Below, in pieces: positions 1 through 8,315 of a DNA stretch of 37,817 nucleotides. The position numbers and the translations under genes were made by a program. Numbering within the stretch: position 1 is the first letter of the stretch; each line of letters starts with the position of its first letter. Source of the stretch: Ramlibacter tataouinensis (GTDB taxonomy: Bacteria > Pseudomonadota > Gammaproteobacteria > Burkholderiales > Burkholderiaceae_C); the NCBI GenBank assembly GCA_002427815.1, contig DIZF01000020.1, forward strand, positions 124,579 to 162,395. The letters run 5' to 3'. The notes under the pieces were generated by a model. That model saw nothing but the letters and a program-made list of their open reading frames with translations. It had not been told where the DNA came from and ran no database searches.

Positions 1-21
1 GGGGAGAGGGAGCAAGTCAGA

Positions 22-891
22 TCAGGCGGCAGCTTGCAGCCGCGCGATCCGCTCTTCGATCGGCGGGTGCGTCGAGAACAGCTTGCCCACGCCCGAGGTG
101 ATGCCGAACGCCTGCAGGCCCTTGGGCAGTTCGCCGGGCACCATCCCGCCCAGGCGCGCCAGGGCGTTGATCATGGGCTGCTTGCGGCCCAGCAGCCGGG
201 TCGAGCCGGAGTCGGCGCGGAACTCGCGCTGGCGCGAGAACCAGGCCACGATGATCGCCGCCAGGAAACCCAGCAGGATGTCCAGCACGATGGTGGTGAC
301 GTAATAGCCGATGCCGGGGCCGGAGCGGTTGTCGTTGCGGCTGAGGAAACCGTCGACCACGTAGCCGATCACGCGCGACAGGAACACGACAAACGTATTC
401 ATCACGCCCTGGATCAGGGTCATGGTCACCATGTCGCCGTTGGCCACGTGCGACATCTCATGGCCGATCACGGCTTCGACCTCCTCGCGGGTCATGCCTT
501 GCAGCAGGCCGGTGGATACGGCCACCAGGGCGCTGTTCTTGAACGCTCCGGTCGCGAAGGCGTTGGGTTCGCCCTCGAAGATGCCGACCTCGGGCATGCC
601 GATGCCGGCCTTGTCGGCGAACTTGCGGACGGTTTCCACGATCCAGGCTTCGTCGGCATTGCGCGGCGAGTCGATCACCTGCACCCTGGCACTCCACTTG
701 GCGATGGTCTTGGACAGCAGCAGCGAAATGATCGCGCCGCCGAAACCCATGATCGCCGCGAAAACCAGCAGCGCGCCGAGGTTCAGGCCGTTGGCCGTGA
801 GAAAGCGGTCGACGCCCAGCAGCCGGGCCACGATGCCCAGCACCACCACCACGGCGAGGTTGGTCAAGACAAACAGGACGATGCGTTTCAT
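22..891 (-). CDS. htpX: Membrane-bound zinc metalloprotease HtpX
   Basis: HtpX is an inner-membrane M48 zinc protease that helps clear misfolded membrane proteins after heat or envelope stress. The 289-residue product has the usual family length. Two hydrophobic segments lie near residues 4-24 and 36-60 and two more near 160-180 and 195-218. The zinc site is HEMSH at 144-148, with the third ligand E223 in the REFRAD motif, and the catalytic domain ends with the typical STHPPIEERIARL tail. The ATG at 891 is preceded by GGAG about 8 bases upstream and by a sigma32-like promoter. It is the last gene of the leftward set before the window edge. Identification is by recognised sequence motifs and is secure. 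Confidence 0.97.
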   Translation of the reverse strand: MKRIVLFVLTNLAVVVVLGIVARLLGVDRFLTANGLNLGALLVFAAIMGFGGAIISLLLSKTIAKWSARVQVIDSPRNADEAWIVETVRKFADKAGIGMPEVGIFEGEPNAFATGAFKNSALVAVSTGLLQGMTREEVEAVIGHEMSHVANGDMVTMTLIQGVMNTFVVFLSRVIGYVVDGFLSRNDNRSGPGIGYYVTTIVLDILLGFLAAIIVAWFSRQREFRADSGSTRLLGRKQPMINALARLGGMVPGELPKGLQAFGITSGVGKLFSTHPPIEERIARLQAAA

Positions 892-926
892 GAATGCTCC
901 GACAGTGAGTTGTTCACCTGGCGCTC

Positions 927-954
927 AGATGAGGTTGGCGGGAGCCAAATCAAG
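927..954 (-). promoter_or_regulatory. Sigma32-like heat-shock promoter of htpX
   Basis: Reading leftward, CTTGATT is followed after 13 bases by CCTCATCT. The sigma32 consensus is CTTGAAA with 13-15 bases to CCCCATNT, so the -10 matches 7 of 8 positions. It lies 36 bases upstream of the htpX ATG. htpX is a known heat-shock gene in enterobacteria, which supports the reading; there is no direct proof of use here. Confidence 0.55.
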
Positions 955-983
955 CGCGAAGTTGCGGGCAACGCTGTTGTCTT

Positions 984-1721
984 TTAATTTCTGGGCCCGG
1001 CGGGACGAAATACCAGGGAGTCATCATAGAAGGAAAAATCCTGGTTTTCGCGGCACCAGCCTGGAATGCCCATCAGCGGAAGTGGAGTGAACGGCTTGGC
1101 GGCCAGCCGCTCCACCGACAGTTGCGCGGCCAACCACCGGTCCACCTCGACCATGGACCCGCCCGCGCAGGGACTCGCCCAGACGTGGGCCGTGATGTCC
1201 TTGCGGGGTGTGACCAGCTTTTCCAGCAAGGCATGGCCGAACACGATCAGCCGGGCATCGCCCCACAGCGGCCGCAGTTCGACGAACAGGCGTTGCCAGT
1301 CGCGCACCAGCAGCGCCTGCCACAGGGCGGGCGACGCCTCCAGCAGCGCGCCGTTTTCGTCGAACACCGTGATCGCGTCGCGCACCGGGCCGCGCACGCC
1401 GCCCACGCCGGAATCGGCGATCTGCCCGGCCTGCAGCGCATTGAGCCGTTGCTTGGCCTGCGGCAGGCGCAACCAGCACAGGCCATTGAAGAAATCGTGC
1501 AGGTTCTGGCGCGTCGGGCAATTTCCGCTGGCGAAAATGTACTGCTCGTAGGGCTCACCGGCGGGCAGCGCCGAGGATGCGACGAACCGGACCGGGCTTG
1601 CGCCCTGCTGGTTCATGGCCTCATGCAAGGGCAGGCCGGCGGCCACGCGGCTCAGCACTGCCGCGCCGGGCTCGCGCCACGGTGCAAACCAGGGCGCGTT
1701 CCAATCGACGGTAGCGAGCAT
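984..1721 (-). CDS. DUF3025 domain protein
   Basis: A 245-residue soluble protein of the DUF3025 family, which is widespread in Beta- and Gammaproteobacteria and has no assigned function. The recognisable family core is HDFFNGLCWLRLPQAK near residues 75-90, followed by RGPVRDAITVFDENGALL near 109-126, and a C-terminal PLPLMGIPGWCREN stretch. It has no signal peptide or membrane segment. The ATG at 1721 lies 10 bases beyond the stop of the NYN gene, so the two are probably co-transcribed with pyrC. Family membership is from memory of the conserved blocks; function is unknown. Confidence 0.8.
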   Translation of the reverse strand: MLATVDWNAPWFAPWREPGAAVLSRVAAGLPLHEAMNQQGASPVRFVASSALPAGEPYEQYIFASGNCPTRQNLHDFFNGLCWLRLPQAKQRLNALQAGQIADSGVGGVRGPVRDAITVFDENGALLEASPALWQALLVRDWQRLFVELRPLWGDARLIVFGHALLEKLVTPRKDITAHVWASPCAGGSMVEVDRWLAAQLSVERLAAKPFTPLPLMGIPGWCRENQDFSFYDDSLVFRPAGPRN

Positions 1722-1731
1722 GCATCCGGCG

Positions 1732-2493
1732 TCAGTGGCGCGCGGCCTTCGCCAGCCGCTTGTCGCGCACCATCACGGTGGACTTGCCCTCGTCGGCGAA
1801 GTCGAACAGCTGGGTGGCGGCCAGCAGCTTGGTCAGCGTGGCATAGCCGTAGTTGCGCGGATCGAACGAGGCCTGGTTGCCGATCTGGTTGCCCACGGCG
1901 CCAACCCGGGCCCAGCCCTCGTCGTCGGCGGCGGCCTGCACGGCATTGCGCAGCAGCATCACCAGCTTGGCGTCCTGCTTGAGTTGCGCGGTGGTGGCCC
2001 GCAGCGGAGCGGACGGTGCTGCGCCGGTGTCCGCCTCCGACTCGGGCTCCGCCGTCGGTTCGCGCAACTTGTCCAGAAACAGGAAGCGCGAGCAGGCATT
2101 GACAAAGGGCTCGGGCGTCTTGCGCGCGCCGAAGCCATACACCGCCGCGCCCTTGGCGCGCAGGTGCATCACCAGCGGCGTGAAGTCCGCGTCCGACGAC
2201 ACGATGCCGAACGCGTCCGGTGCGTCGGTGTACAAGAGGTCCAGCGCGTCGATGACCATCGCCATGTCGCTCGCGTTCTTGCCCTTCGAATAGTCGAACT
2301 GCTGGATCGGCCGGATCGCGTGCTCGTGCAGGATGTCTTCCCAGCCCTTGAGCTCGGCCTTCTTCCAGTTGCCGTAGGCGCGGCGGATGCTGGTCTCGCC
2401 GAAAGTGGACAGCTCGTTGAGGATCAGGTCGATCTTCGATGCCGGCGAGTTGTCGGCGTCGATGAGAAGAGCGACACGGGGTTTTGCGATCAT
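1732..2493 (-). CDS. NYN domain protein with C-terminal OST-HTH/LOTUS-like domain
   Basis: A 253-residue LabA-like NYN protein, a PIN-fold family of predicted or proven RNases. Acidic residues expected at the metal site are visible: D12 and D14 in LLIDADN, D76 in NASDMAM, and D101 and D103 in SSDADFTPL. Residues about 170-245 (GWARVGAVGNQIG, then NYGYATLTKLLAATQLF) fit an OST-HTH RNA-binding domain. The start is chosen at the ATG (2493-2491) that overlaps the pyrC stop by ATGA, because the frame is open further upstream only through pyrC. Translational coupling to pyrC is likely. RNA target is unknown. Confidence 0.85.
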   Translation of the reverse strand: MIAKPRVALLIDADNSPASKIDLILNELSTFGETSIRRAYGNWKKAELKGWEDILHEHAIRPIQQFDYSKGKNASDMAMVIDALDLLYTDAPDAFGIVSSDADFTPLVMHLRAKGAAVYGFGARKTPEPFVNACSRFLFLDKLREPTAEPESEADTGAAPSAPLRATTAQLKQDAKLVMLLRNAVQAAADDEGWARVGAVGNQIGNQASFDPRNYGYATLTKLLAATQLFDFADEGKSTVMVRDKRLAKAARH

Positions 2494-3539
2494 GCGGGAT
2501 TCCTTGATGAGACCAGGCGCCAGGACAGGGGCTCGCCCCCGCCCAGCGGCTTGAGTTGCGCCTGGCCGAACGGATAGCTTTCGGGCGGCGTCCAGGTTTC
2601 GCGGCGCAGCGTGATTGTGCCGCTGTTGCGCGGCAGTCCGTAGAAGGCGGGGCCATGGAAGCTGGCAAAAGCTTCGAGCCGGTCCAGCGCGTTGGCATTG
2701 TCGAACGCCTGGGCATACAGTTCCATCGCCGCATGCGCGGTGTAGCAGCCGGCGCAGCCGCTGGCGTGTTCCTTCAGGTGGGCCGGGTGTGGCGCGCTGT
2801 CGGTGCCCAGGAAGAACTTGGAGCTGCCCGACGTCGCGGCCTCGACCAGGGCGAGCCGATGCACCTCGCGCTTGAGCACGGGCAGGCAATAGTAGTGAGG
2901 GCGGATCCCGCCTGTGAAAATCGCGTTGCGATTGAACAGCAGGTGGTGCGCAGTGATGGTGGCCGCGGTGAAGCGGTCGGCACTGTTGACATACTGCGCC
3001 GCTTCGCGGGTCGTGATGTGCTCGAACACGATCTTCAATTCGGGGAAGTCGCGCCGCAAGGGAATCAGCTGGGTGTCGATGAACACCGCCTCGCGGTCGA
3101 ACAGGTCGATCTCCGGCGCGGTCACTTCGCCATGCACCAGCAGCGGCAGCCCTTCGCGCTGCATGGCCTCCAGTGTGCGGTAGGTCTTGCGCAGGTCCGT
3201 GACGCCCGCGTCGCTGTTGGTGGTCGCGCCGGCGGGGTAGAGCTTCAGCGCCACCACCCCCGCATCCTTCGCCCGCCTGATTTCGTCGGACGGCAGGTTG
3301 TCGGTCAGGTACAGCGTCATCAGCGGCTCGAAGCGCATGCCGGCTGGCACCGCGGCCAGGATGCGCTCGCGGTACGCCATGGCCTGCGCGGCGGTGGTGA
3401 CCGGCGGGCGGAGGTTGGGCATGATGATCGCGCGGCCGAATTGCGCCGCGGTGTGCGGCACCACCGTCATCAGCGCATCGCCGTCGCGCAGGTGCAGGTG
3501 CCAGTCGTCGGGGCGGGTGATCGTGATTTCCTGCGTCAT
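2490..3539 (-). CDS. pyrC: Dihydroorotase, class II
   Basis: Dihydroorotase closes N-carbamoyl-aspartate to dihydroorotate in de novo pyrimidine synthesis, in the cytoplasm. The 349-residue product matches the class II (E. coli PyrC) length. Binuclear zinc ligands are visible: H14 and H16 in WHLHLRDGD, the carboxylated K99 in VALKLYPAG, H136 in LVHGEV, H174 in FEHITT, and D247 in LGTDSAPH. The frame is open for eight more codons upstream, but the ATG at 3539 gives the normal MTQEITITRPDDWH N-terminus. Its stop overlaps the NYN start. A 67-base gap separates it from hsdS. Confidence 0.97.
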   Translation of the reverse strand: MTQEITITRPDDWHLHLRDGDALMTVVPHTAAQFGRAIIMPNLRPPVTTAAQAMAYRERILAAVPAGMRFEPLMTLYLTDNLPSDEIRRAKDAGVVALKLYPAGATTNSDAGVTDLRKTYRTLEAMQREGLPLLVHGEVTAPEIDLFDREAVFIDTQLIPLRRDFPELKIVFEHITTREAAQYVNSADRFTAATITAHHLLFNRNAIFTGGIRPHYYCLPVLKREVHRLALVEAATSGSSKFFLGTDSAPHPAHLKEHASGCAGCYTAHAAMELYAQAFDNANALDRLEAFASFHGPAFYGLPRNSGTITLRRETWTPPESYPFGQAQLKPLGGGEPLSWRLVSSRNPA

Positions 3540-3606
3540 GGGACGTATTGTCCCAGAGGCCACCCCCCGGCGGTCATGCCCCGTTTGACCCGGATTTCAG
3601 GCTGAC

Positions 3607-4725
3607 TCAGCCTGCGCTGGCGAACACGCGTTCAAGGGTTGCGGGCAGCAGCGCCTGAGTGGCTTCGCGAATGGCGGCGTGTTTGACTTTCAGTCCCGCG
3701 ATTTTGGCTTGCAAGGCGTCGAAGGCCCGCTGAACTTCAACCGGCGGGGTTGGCACCAGAATCTTGCCCAAGTTCGTCAGGCTCAGGGTCCGATTCCTAT
3801 CGGCCGTGCCGGGAGACGCGAAGCCAATCTGCTCCAAGCCTTCAGGACTCAAGAGGAAGTACGCCAGGAATCCGGCTGTGACCACGGTCAAGTTGGGGAC
3901 GCATGTGATGTAGCGATGTGAAGCAATGCAGCCGGCGTGCTCCTTTCGCGCAACAGCAATGGCGCCTTCCCAGGCCTTGATATTGCTCAGGACCAGGTCG
4001 CATTCTTCAATCCACACGGGCTTCTGCCAAGTGGCCTCCGCTCCGTCGAATTCGGGTTTGACGAACAAGCCCTTACCGAACGATCGTGCACCGACTTCGC
4101 GATAGCGTTTCGAGATATCAATTGCCACTGAACGACGGATCGACGGTGCGACTTCAGCCATCGTCCGCAGGCGTGCGTCAGCTATAGCGTCGCGAAAGCG
4201 CACGGCGAGTAGGCGATCGGCTTCAGCCTCGATGGCGTCAAGGTGTTCGCTGATCTCCCGTGTCCTCTCGGTCAGCGTATCGAGGCGGGCGACGATAGCT
4301 TGCTGTTCGGCTAGCGGTGGCAACGGGATTTCAATCGCTTCGATGTCTGCAAGTTTGAGCGACACATTGGCACTGCCCTGCATCAGCGGGATGAGTGCGC
4401 TATCTTTGCGCGCTGTCAGGTAGTGAAAAACATAGCGCGCTGATACGCGGTCTGGCTGATGGTTAACACAAGCACACAGAATTGACCCAACCGCGAACTC
4501 CCCTTGGACGTGGTGCAGGCGCTTGATACTTGCATGGCCGTGTCCTGTGGCTGAGATCATCGGAATGCAAACAGCATCGCCGGAGAAGTGCGCTTCAATG
4601 TGTGACCGATGTGAGTCGCCGGTAGTGACAAGTGGAAATTTTCCCGGCGTTGCTGCCTTTATGCCGATCCGCCCTTTCGAGATGCGAAACAGGTCGCGCA
4701 TGTGCGCCGTCGACCACCGCTTCAT
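3607..4725 (-). CDS. hsdS: Type I restriction-modification specificity subunit, orphan
   Basis: HsdS recognises the DNA target of a type I R-M complex with HsdM and HsdR. This 372-residue protein has two target-recognition domains (about 1-130 and 185-325), each closed by the family motif (IEIPLPPLAEQQAIVARL near 132-149; KILVPTPPVEVQRAF near 320-334) and a helical spacer. That is the standard layout, slightly short. Its ATG overlaps the DUF1016 stop by 4 bases. No hsdM and no intact hsdR lie in the window, so it may be an orphan, may serve a distant HsdM, or may act with the DUF1016 protein. Base composition appears lower in GC than the neighbours by eye, consistent with transfer. Confidence 0.85.
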   Translation of the reverse strand: MKRWSTAHMRDLFRISKGRIGIKAATPGKFPLVTTGDSHRSHIEAHFSGDAVCIPMISATGHGHASIKRLHHVQGEFAVGSILCACVNHQPDRVSARYVFHYLTARKDSALIPLMQGSANVSLKLADIEAIEIPLPPLAEQQAIVARLDTLTERTREISEHLDAIEAEADRLLAVRFRDAIADARLRTMAEVAPSIRRSVAIDISKRYREVGARSFGKGLFVKPEFDGAEATWQKPVWIEECDLVLSNIKAWEGAIAVARKEHAGCIASHRYITCVPNLTVVTAGFLAYFLLSPEGLEQIGFASPGTADRNRTLSLTNLGKILVPTPPVEVQRAFDALQAKIAGLKVKHAAIREATQALLPATLERVFASAG

Positions 4726-5903
4726 ACTTCGCCATCCATAAACGGGGCGGCCAGCCGCCGCGCTTCCAGCACCTGCCGCGACCGCTCCAGCTCCTCCGTC
4801 AGCACCTTCTCATCCGGCAACACAGTCCGGTATTCGGCCGCCAGCACTTTGTTGGCAAGTCCCTCCAGCGCGTAGTGCGCCTCGGCCGCGCCCTTGGCAG
4901 CGCAGAGAATCAGGCCCACAGGCGGGTTCTCGCCGGGTTTCATCCAGTGCTCTCGGGCGTAGTTCAGGTACAGGTGCATCTGCCCGGCGTCGGCGTAGCT
5001 GAACTTGCCGACCTTGAGGTCGATGACCACCAGGCATTTCAGGCGGCGGTGGAAGAACAGCAGGTCGATGCGAAACCAGGTGTCGTCCAGCCGCAGGCGG
5101 CGCTGGCGGCCGACAAAGGCGAAGTCGTCGCCCAGTTCCAGCAGAAAGTCGGCCAGGTGCTGGATCAGCGCGTCTTCCAGATCCGACTCGGAGTACTGGT
5201 CCTTGAGGTTGAGAAACTCCAGGACGAAGGGGTCCTTGATGGCTTCCTCGGGGGTGATCGCGTCGCCAGGTTTGGCGTGCTCGGCCTTCGCCAGCATCGC
5301 GACCTTGTTTTTGGACAACGCGATGCGCTCGTAGAACTGGCTGTTGACCTGCCGGTCGAGCTGGCGCACCGACCAGCCGCCGCCCAAGGCCTCGGTTTCG
5401 TAGAAGCTGCGGGCGGCCGGGCTCTTGACCGAAAGCAGGCGGACGTAAGCGGACCATGGCAGCGGGAATCGCTGGGCGAGCGCAGCCAGGCCCGGGAATT
5501 TCCGGGACGTCGTCTCGGAAGTGGCGAGGCCGGTCGATTCCCCGGACACTGTCTGCGGAATCTGCGCCGGCAGCGGTGCGCCCAGGAATTTCGCAGACGG
5601 TGTCTGCGAAATCGGCCAACCGAGGTAGAAAAGCCGCATCTGCTCCAGATTGCGTTCGGAAAACCCACGGCCAAACCGCGTCGTCAGGTCGGCAGACAAG
5701 CGTTTGAGCAGCTCCTCCCCGTATCCGGCGCGCTCCGTGCCGCCCTGCTCGAACTCGACGATGCGCCGGCCGATCTCCCAGTAGCTGGCGGTCATCAGCG
5801 CGTTGACGCTCCGGGCCGCCGCGTGGCGCGCGGCTTCCAGCAGCTCGACGATGCCGGTATGAATGTCGCCGTAGGCCGCCGGCACGACGCGAGACGTTGT
5901 CAT
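4722..5903 (-). CDS. DUF1016 (YhcG-type) PDDEXK nuclease-domain protein
   Basis: A 393-residue DUF1016 protein, a family often found in R-M and other defence loci. The N-terminal YhcG_N domain spans about 10-95 (YWEIGRRIVEFEQ, FSERNLEQMRLFY). A variable linker at 96-145 carries imperfect repeats. The C-terminal nuclease domain at 225-365 has D280 in WFRIDLLFFHRRL and a DLK (295-297) where most members have ELK, then GKFSYADAGQMHLYLNY. The ATG at 5903 overlaps the preceding remnant ORF by ATGA, and its stop overlaps hsdS, so all three are translationally coupled. Exact activity in this family is not established. Confidence 0.88.
   Translation of the reverse strand: MTTSRVVPAAYGDIHTGIVELLEAARHAAARSVNALMTASYWEIGRRIVEFEQGGTERAGYGEELLKRLSADLTTRFGRGFSERNLEQMRLFYLGWPISQTPSAKFLGAPLPAQIPQTVSGESTGLATSETTSRKFPGLAALAQRFPLPWSAYVRLLSVKSPAARSFYETEALGGGWSVRQLDRQVNSQFYERIALSKNKVAMLAKAEHAKPGDAITPEEAIKDPFVLEFLNLKDQYSESDLEDALIQHLADFLLELGDDFAFVGRQRRLRLDDTWFRIDLLFFHRRLKCLVVIDLKVGKFSYADAGQMHLYLNYAREHWMKPGENPPVGLILCAAKGAAEAHYALEGLANKVLAAEYRTVLPDEKVLTEELERSRQVLEARRLAAPFMDGEV
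5588..5612. repeat. Perfect 25-bp palindrome inside the DUF1016 linker
   Basis: ATTTCGCAGAC and its reverse complement are separated by GGT. Related pieces (GGACACTGTCTGCGG near 5544-5558 and CCCGGGAATTTCCGGG near 5490-5507) lie close by. They encode the QTPSAKFLG, QTVSGES and TSRKFPG peptides, so the linker looks like a degenerate DNA repeat that is translated. Confidence 0.7.
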
Positions 5904-6043
5904 CGCTCCACCTGACTGACCAGGTCCTCGATCTCGGCGAGCAGGCGCATCCGCTGCTCGCCAATGACGTGCGGGGCGACCGACCAGCCTGCCTCGACCA
6001 GCCGGGGCGTGACGAACTCGCGACAGGTGTCCGCTTCGGTCAT
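5900..6043 (-). pseudogene. hsdR 5' remnant, probably joined to the 3' end of hsdM
   Basis: A 47-codon ORF begins MTEADTCREFVTPRL, which matches the start of EcoEI-type HsdR (typically S/N-E-x-D-T-C-R-x-x-V-x-P-x-L, then AGW, then a EQR motif). After VIGEQR the match stops and the last 15 codons (RLLAEIEDLVSQVER) form a helix more like the C-terminus of an HsdM. Its TGA overlaps the DUF1016 ATG. The simplest reading is an in-frame deletion that removed most of hsdR and hsdM. Assignment of the first half to HsdR is moderate; the HsdM origin of the second half is a guess. It may still serve to couple translation into DUF1016. Confidence 0.55.
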
Positions 6044-6110
6044 CACCCCCTCGCGCTTTGCCGTCCACTCCACCCTGCACGCCCCCTCGTCCTTGTCGGC
6101 GGCCAGTTTA

Positions 6111-7034
6111 TCAGCCGGTCTTGGCGAGGTAGGCCCACAACGCCTGCGCCGTCCCCTTGGGTGACTCCTTGCCCACCGGGATCTCCCGGTAGGCCCGCAC
6201 CTCCATGGTCATCTCCAGGCCCGGCAGATCCGGCCCAGCGGCACTGACCAGGCGGCGCGACCGCAGCTCTTTCTTCACGGCGCTGTGCGGCAGGAAGGCG
6301 AGGCCGAGGCCTTCCAGCGCCATCACCTTCAGGCCCTCGGCCATGTCGGTCTCGTACACCCGGTCCAGGTGGATAGGCACGGGCGATTGCTTGAGGATCA
6401 GGTCGGTGACGCGTCCCAGGTAGGCGCCAGGCCCATAGCCCAGGTAGGGGATCGGCTGGGCGGCCTTCCCCGGCAGCCTGAACAAGGGCTCGCCGGCCGC
6501 ATCGGGCTTGCAGTAAGGCGAAATCACCTCATGCCCCAGCGTCACCATCTGGTAGCGGTCGGGATCCAGCTGCAGCGGCTGCGACTCGTGGTGATAGGAG
6601 ATCAGCAGGTCGCATCCGCCTTCCACCAGCCGCATTGCCGCGTCATGGACGTTCAATGCGATCAGCCGGCTCTTGATCGGACCGAACTTGTCGCGCAGGC
6701 TCGACACCCAGGCCGGAAAAAAGGTGAAAGCCAGCGTATGGGGCACGGCGAACTCGATCACATCCTGGCCGGCCGTCGAATGCCCGCGCAGCATGGCCCG
6801 GGCGTTCTGCAGGGCCTGCAGCATCTCCATCGCCTGGCCATACAGTGTTTCGCCGGCCGCCGTGAGCCGGGTCGGGTACGAGCTGCGGTCCACCAGGTCG
6901 GTGCCGGCCCAGGCTTCCAGAGCCTGGATGCGACGCGAGAAAGCGGGCTGGGTCACGTGGCGCAGCTGCGCGGAACGGCTGAAACTGCGGGTTTCGGCGA
7001 GGCTGACGAAGTCCTCTAGCCATTTGGTTTCCAT
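6111..7034 (-). CDS. LysR-family regulator, YjiE/HypT-like
   Basis: A LysR-type regulator of 307 residues. The winged helix-turn-helix occupies about residues 1-60 (METKWLEDFVSLAETRSF, HVTQPAFSRRIQALE), and a periplasmic-binding-like effector domain follows. The N-terminal ETKWLxDFxxL and VxQPAFSRRIxALE pattern is the one I recall for E. coli YjiE/HypT, a hypochlorite-responsive regulator, so a related sensing role is possible but not shown. The ATG at 7034 gives this normal N-terminus; the frame is open for three more codons. Its neighbours are a haloacid dehalogenase gene upstream and the hsd remnant downstream, all read leftward, so no divergent target gene is evident. Confidence 0.85.
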   Translation of the reverse strand: METKWLEDFVSLAETRSFSRSAQLRHVTQPAFSRRIQALEAWAGTDLVDRSSYPTRLTAAGETLYGQAMEMLQALQNARAMLRGHSTAGQDVIEFAVPHTLAFTFFPAWVSSLRDKFGPIKSRLIALNVHDAAMRLVEGGCDLLISYHHESQPLQLDPDRYQMVTLGHEVISPYCKPDAAGEPLFRLPGKAAQPIPYLGYGPGAYLGRVTDLILKQSPVPIHLDRVYETDMAEGLKVMALEGLGLAFLPHSAVKKELRSRRLVSAAGPDLPGLEMTMEVRAYREIPVGKESPKGTAQALWAYLAKTG

Positions 7035-7088
7035 GGCCCTCATTATTGCGGGGCCGGCTGACAGGCCACCGGACCCGTGTTCGCTGCT

Positions 7089-7796
7089 TCAGCAGCCCAG
7101 CTGGGCGGCCAACGCGAGCAGGCTGGCGGCATGCAGCTCGTTTTCGGGACGGGGCGATACGTCCTTGGGTTGCCCCGCGCCGAATTCAAGGGGCCGCTCG
7201 ATGTAGGCGCTGCGCAGACCGCAGGCTCGCGCCCCCGCCAGGTCGTCATGATGGGCCGCCACCAGCATCACCTCATGCGGCGCTACATCGAAAACCCGCG
7301 CCACACCCAGGTAGGTGGCCGGATCGGGCTTGTAAGCGCGGAACACCTCGGCCGAGAGGATGCAGTCCCAGGGGAGGCCGGCGTTTTTCGCCATATCGGC
7401 CAGCAGGCCGATATTGCCGTTGGACAGCGTGCAGATCATGAAGCGCGTTTTCAGGCGGGCCAGGCCGGGGGCGGAGTCGGGCCAGGGAGCCAGGCGGTGC
7501 CAGACTTTGTTGAGGTGCTTTTTCCCCGCCTCATCGAGATGGGCGATGCCGAACCGCCGCAGGAGCTCGCCCAGGATCATGCGATGCAGGTCATCGATCA
7601 GCGTCCAGCCCAGTTCGCCCGCCATCACGCGCCGCATCGCCGGCTGGTAGCCGGCCCGCCAGGCCAGTGCAAATTCGTCGCCGCTCACGCCCAGCTGCAT
7701 GGCGTCGACTTCGCGCGCAATGCTGCCGTACCAGTCGACCACGGTGCCGAAGACGTCGAAGGCCAGGACCTTCGGTTGGATGAGCGGGTCAGGCAT
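7089..7796 (-). CDS. Haloacid dehalogenase, type II (HAD superfamily)
   Basis: A 235-residue HAD hydrolase resembling L-2-haloacid dehalogenases, which replace a 2-halogen with hydroxyl through an aspartyl ester. Motif I is AFDVFGTVVDW with nucleophile D14; motif II is TLSNGN near residue 123; the lysine of motif III is in RAYKPDP near 155; motif IV is VAAHHDDLAGARACG near 180. FGTxVDW and SNGN are typical of the dehalogenase branch rather than of phosphatases. It begins the leftward cluster of small enzymes. Substrate is not proven and a phosphatase-like activity cannot be excluded. Confidence 0.88.
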   Translation of the reverse strand: MPDPLIQPKVLAFDVFGTVVDWYGSIAREVDAMQLGVSGDEFALAWRAGYQPAMRRVMAGELGWTLIDDLHRMILGELLRRFGIAHLDEAGKKHLNKVWHRLAPWPDSAPGLARLKTRFMICTLSNGNIGLLADMAKNAGLPWDCILSAEVFRAYKPDPATYLGVARVFDVAPHEVMLVAAHHDDLAGARACGLRSAYIERPLEFGAGQPKDVSPRPENELHAASLLALAAQLGC

Positions 7797-7835
7797 GGAG
7801 CGGTTTCAAGAAAAAGAAGATCCGTATCCTAAGTC

Positions 7836-8261
7836 CTAAGGCGGGAGCGGCATGCTGTGCCACCAGAGGCGGCACTCCTGGCAGAGATCGCCCTCGAAAC
7901 GGGCCTGCAGCACACCGTCCAGCACGATCCGGGGCAGCGGATCGCCCGGCTTGCGGGCGACCTGGTGGGTGCCGGCGGACGCGGCCCAGATCTGGAACAG
8001 CTCTTCCGAGGCCACGCGGTAGGTCACGTGCCAATGCGCAATGCCGGCCCCTGGCGACGCCGCCAGCACCTCGTAGCTGAGCTGGACGTCTTCCTGCAGT
8101 TCCACCCGATGCCAGTACGCCGCGAGCTGAGCGTGGCCGCGCTGAACCGCGAACGGCGTGTTGTGATAGAGGCCCTCCTGGGCGAAGAGGTTGCAGAACA
8201 GGGCCGGATTCCGGCCCTCCCAGGCCGCCTTGTAGCCCTGCATGAATCGCTCGATGTCCAT
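7836..8261 (-). CDS. NTF2/SnoaL-like cone-fold protein
   Basis: A 141-residue protein with the pattern of SnoaL-like or nuclear transport factor 2-like domains: an N-terminal helix (YKAAWEGRNPALFCNLFAQEG), then GLYHNTPFAVQRGHAQLAAYW, then a beta-rich half with AGIAHWHVTYRV. Members are enzymes or ligand-binding proteins and this one cannot be assigned a substrate. The ATG at 8261 has a strong GGAGGAG ribosome site a few bases upstream. It lies 39 bases from the dehalogenase start, in the same orientation. Confidence 0.7.
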   Translation of the reverse strand: MDIERFMQGYKAAWEGRNPALFCNLFAQEGLYHNTPFAVQRGHAQLAAYWHRVELQEDVQLSYEVLAASPGAGIAHWHVTYRVASEELFQIWAASAGTHQVARKPGDPLPRIVLDGVLQARFEGDLCQECRLWWHSMPLPP

Positions 8262-8315
8262 CTCACTCCTCCAATGCGAAAAAGTCGGGATGCGATCGCG
8301 GCGCGATGGCTCGCG

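Noticed and set aside
1..20. GGAGAGGG at the left edge as a copy of the tRNA-Ser 3' end
   Set aside because: Only a short purine run matches; the TGGCGG part is absent, so it is not evidence for an attachment-site repeat.
3607..6043. A complete type I restriction system
   Set aside because: No methylase and no helicase/nuclease subunit beyond about 30 N-terminal codons of HsdR were found on either strand.
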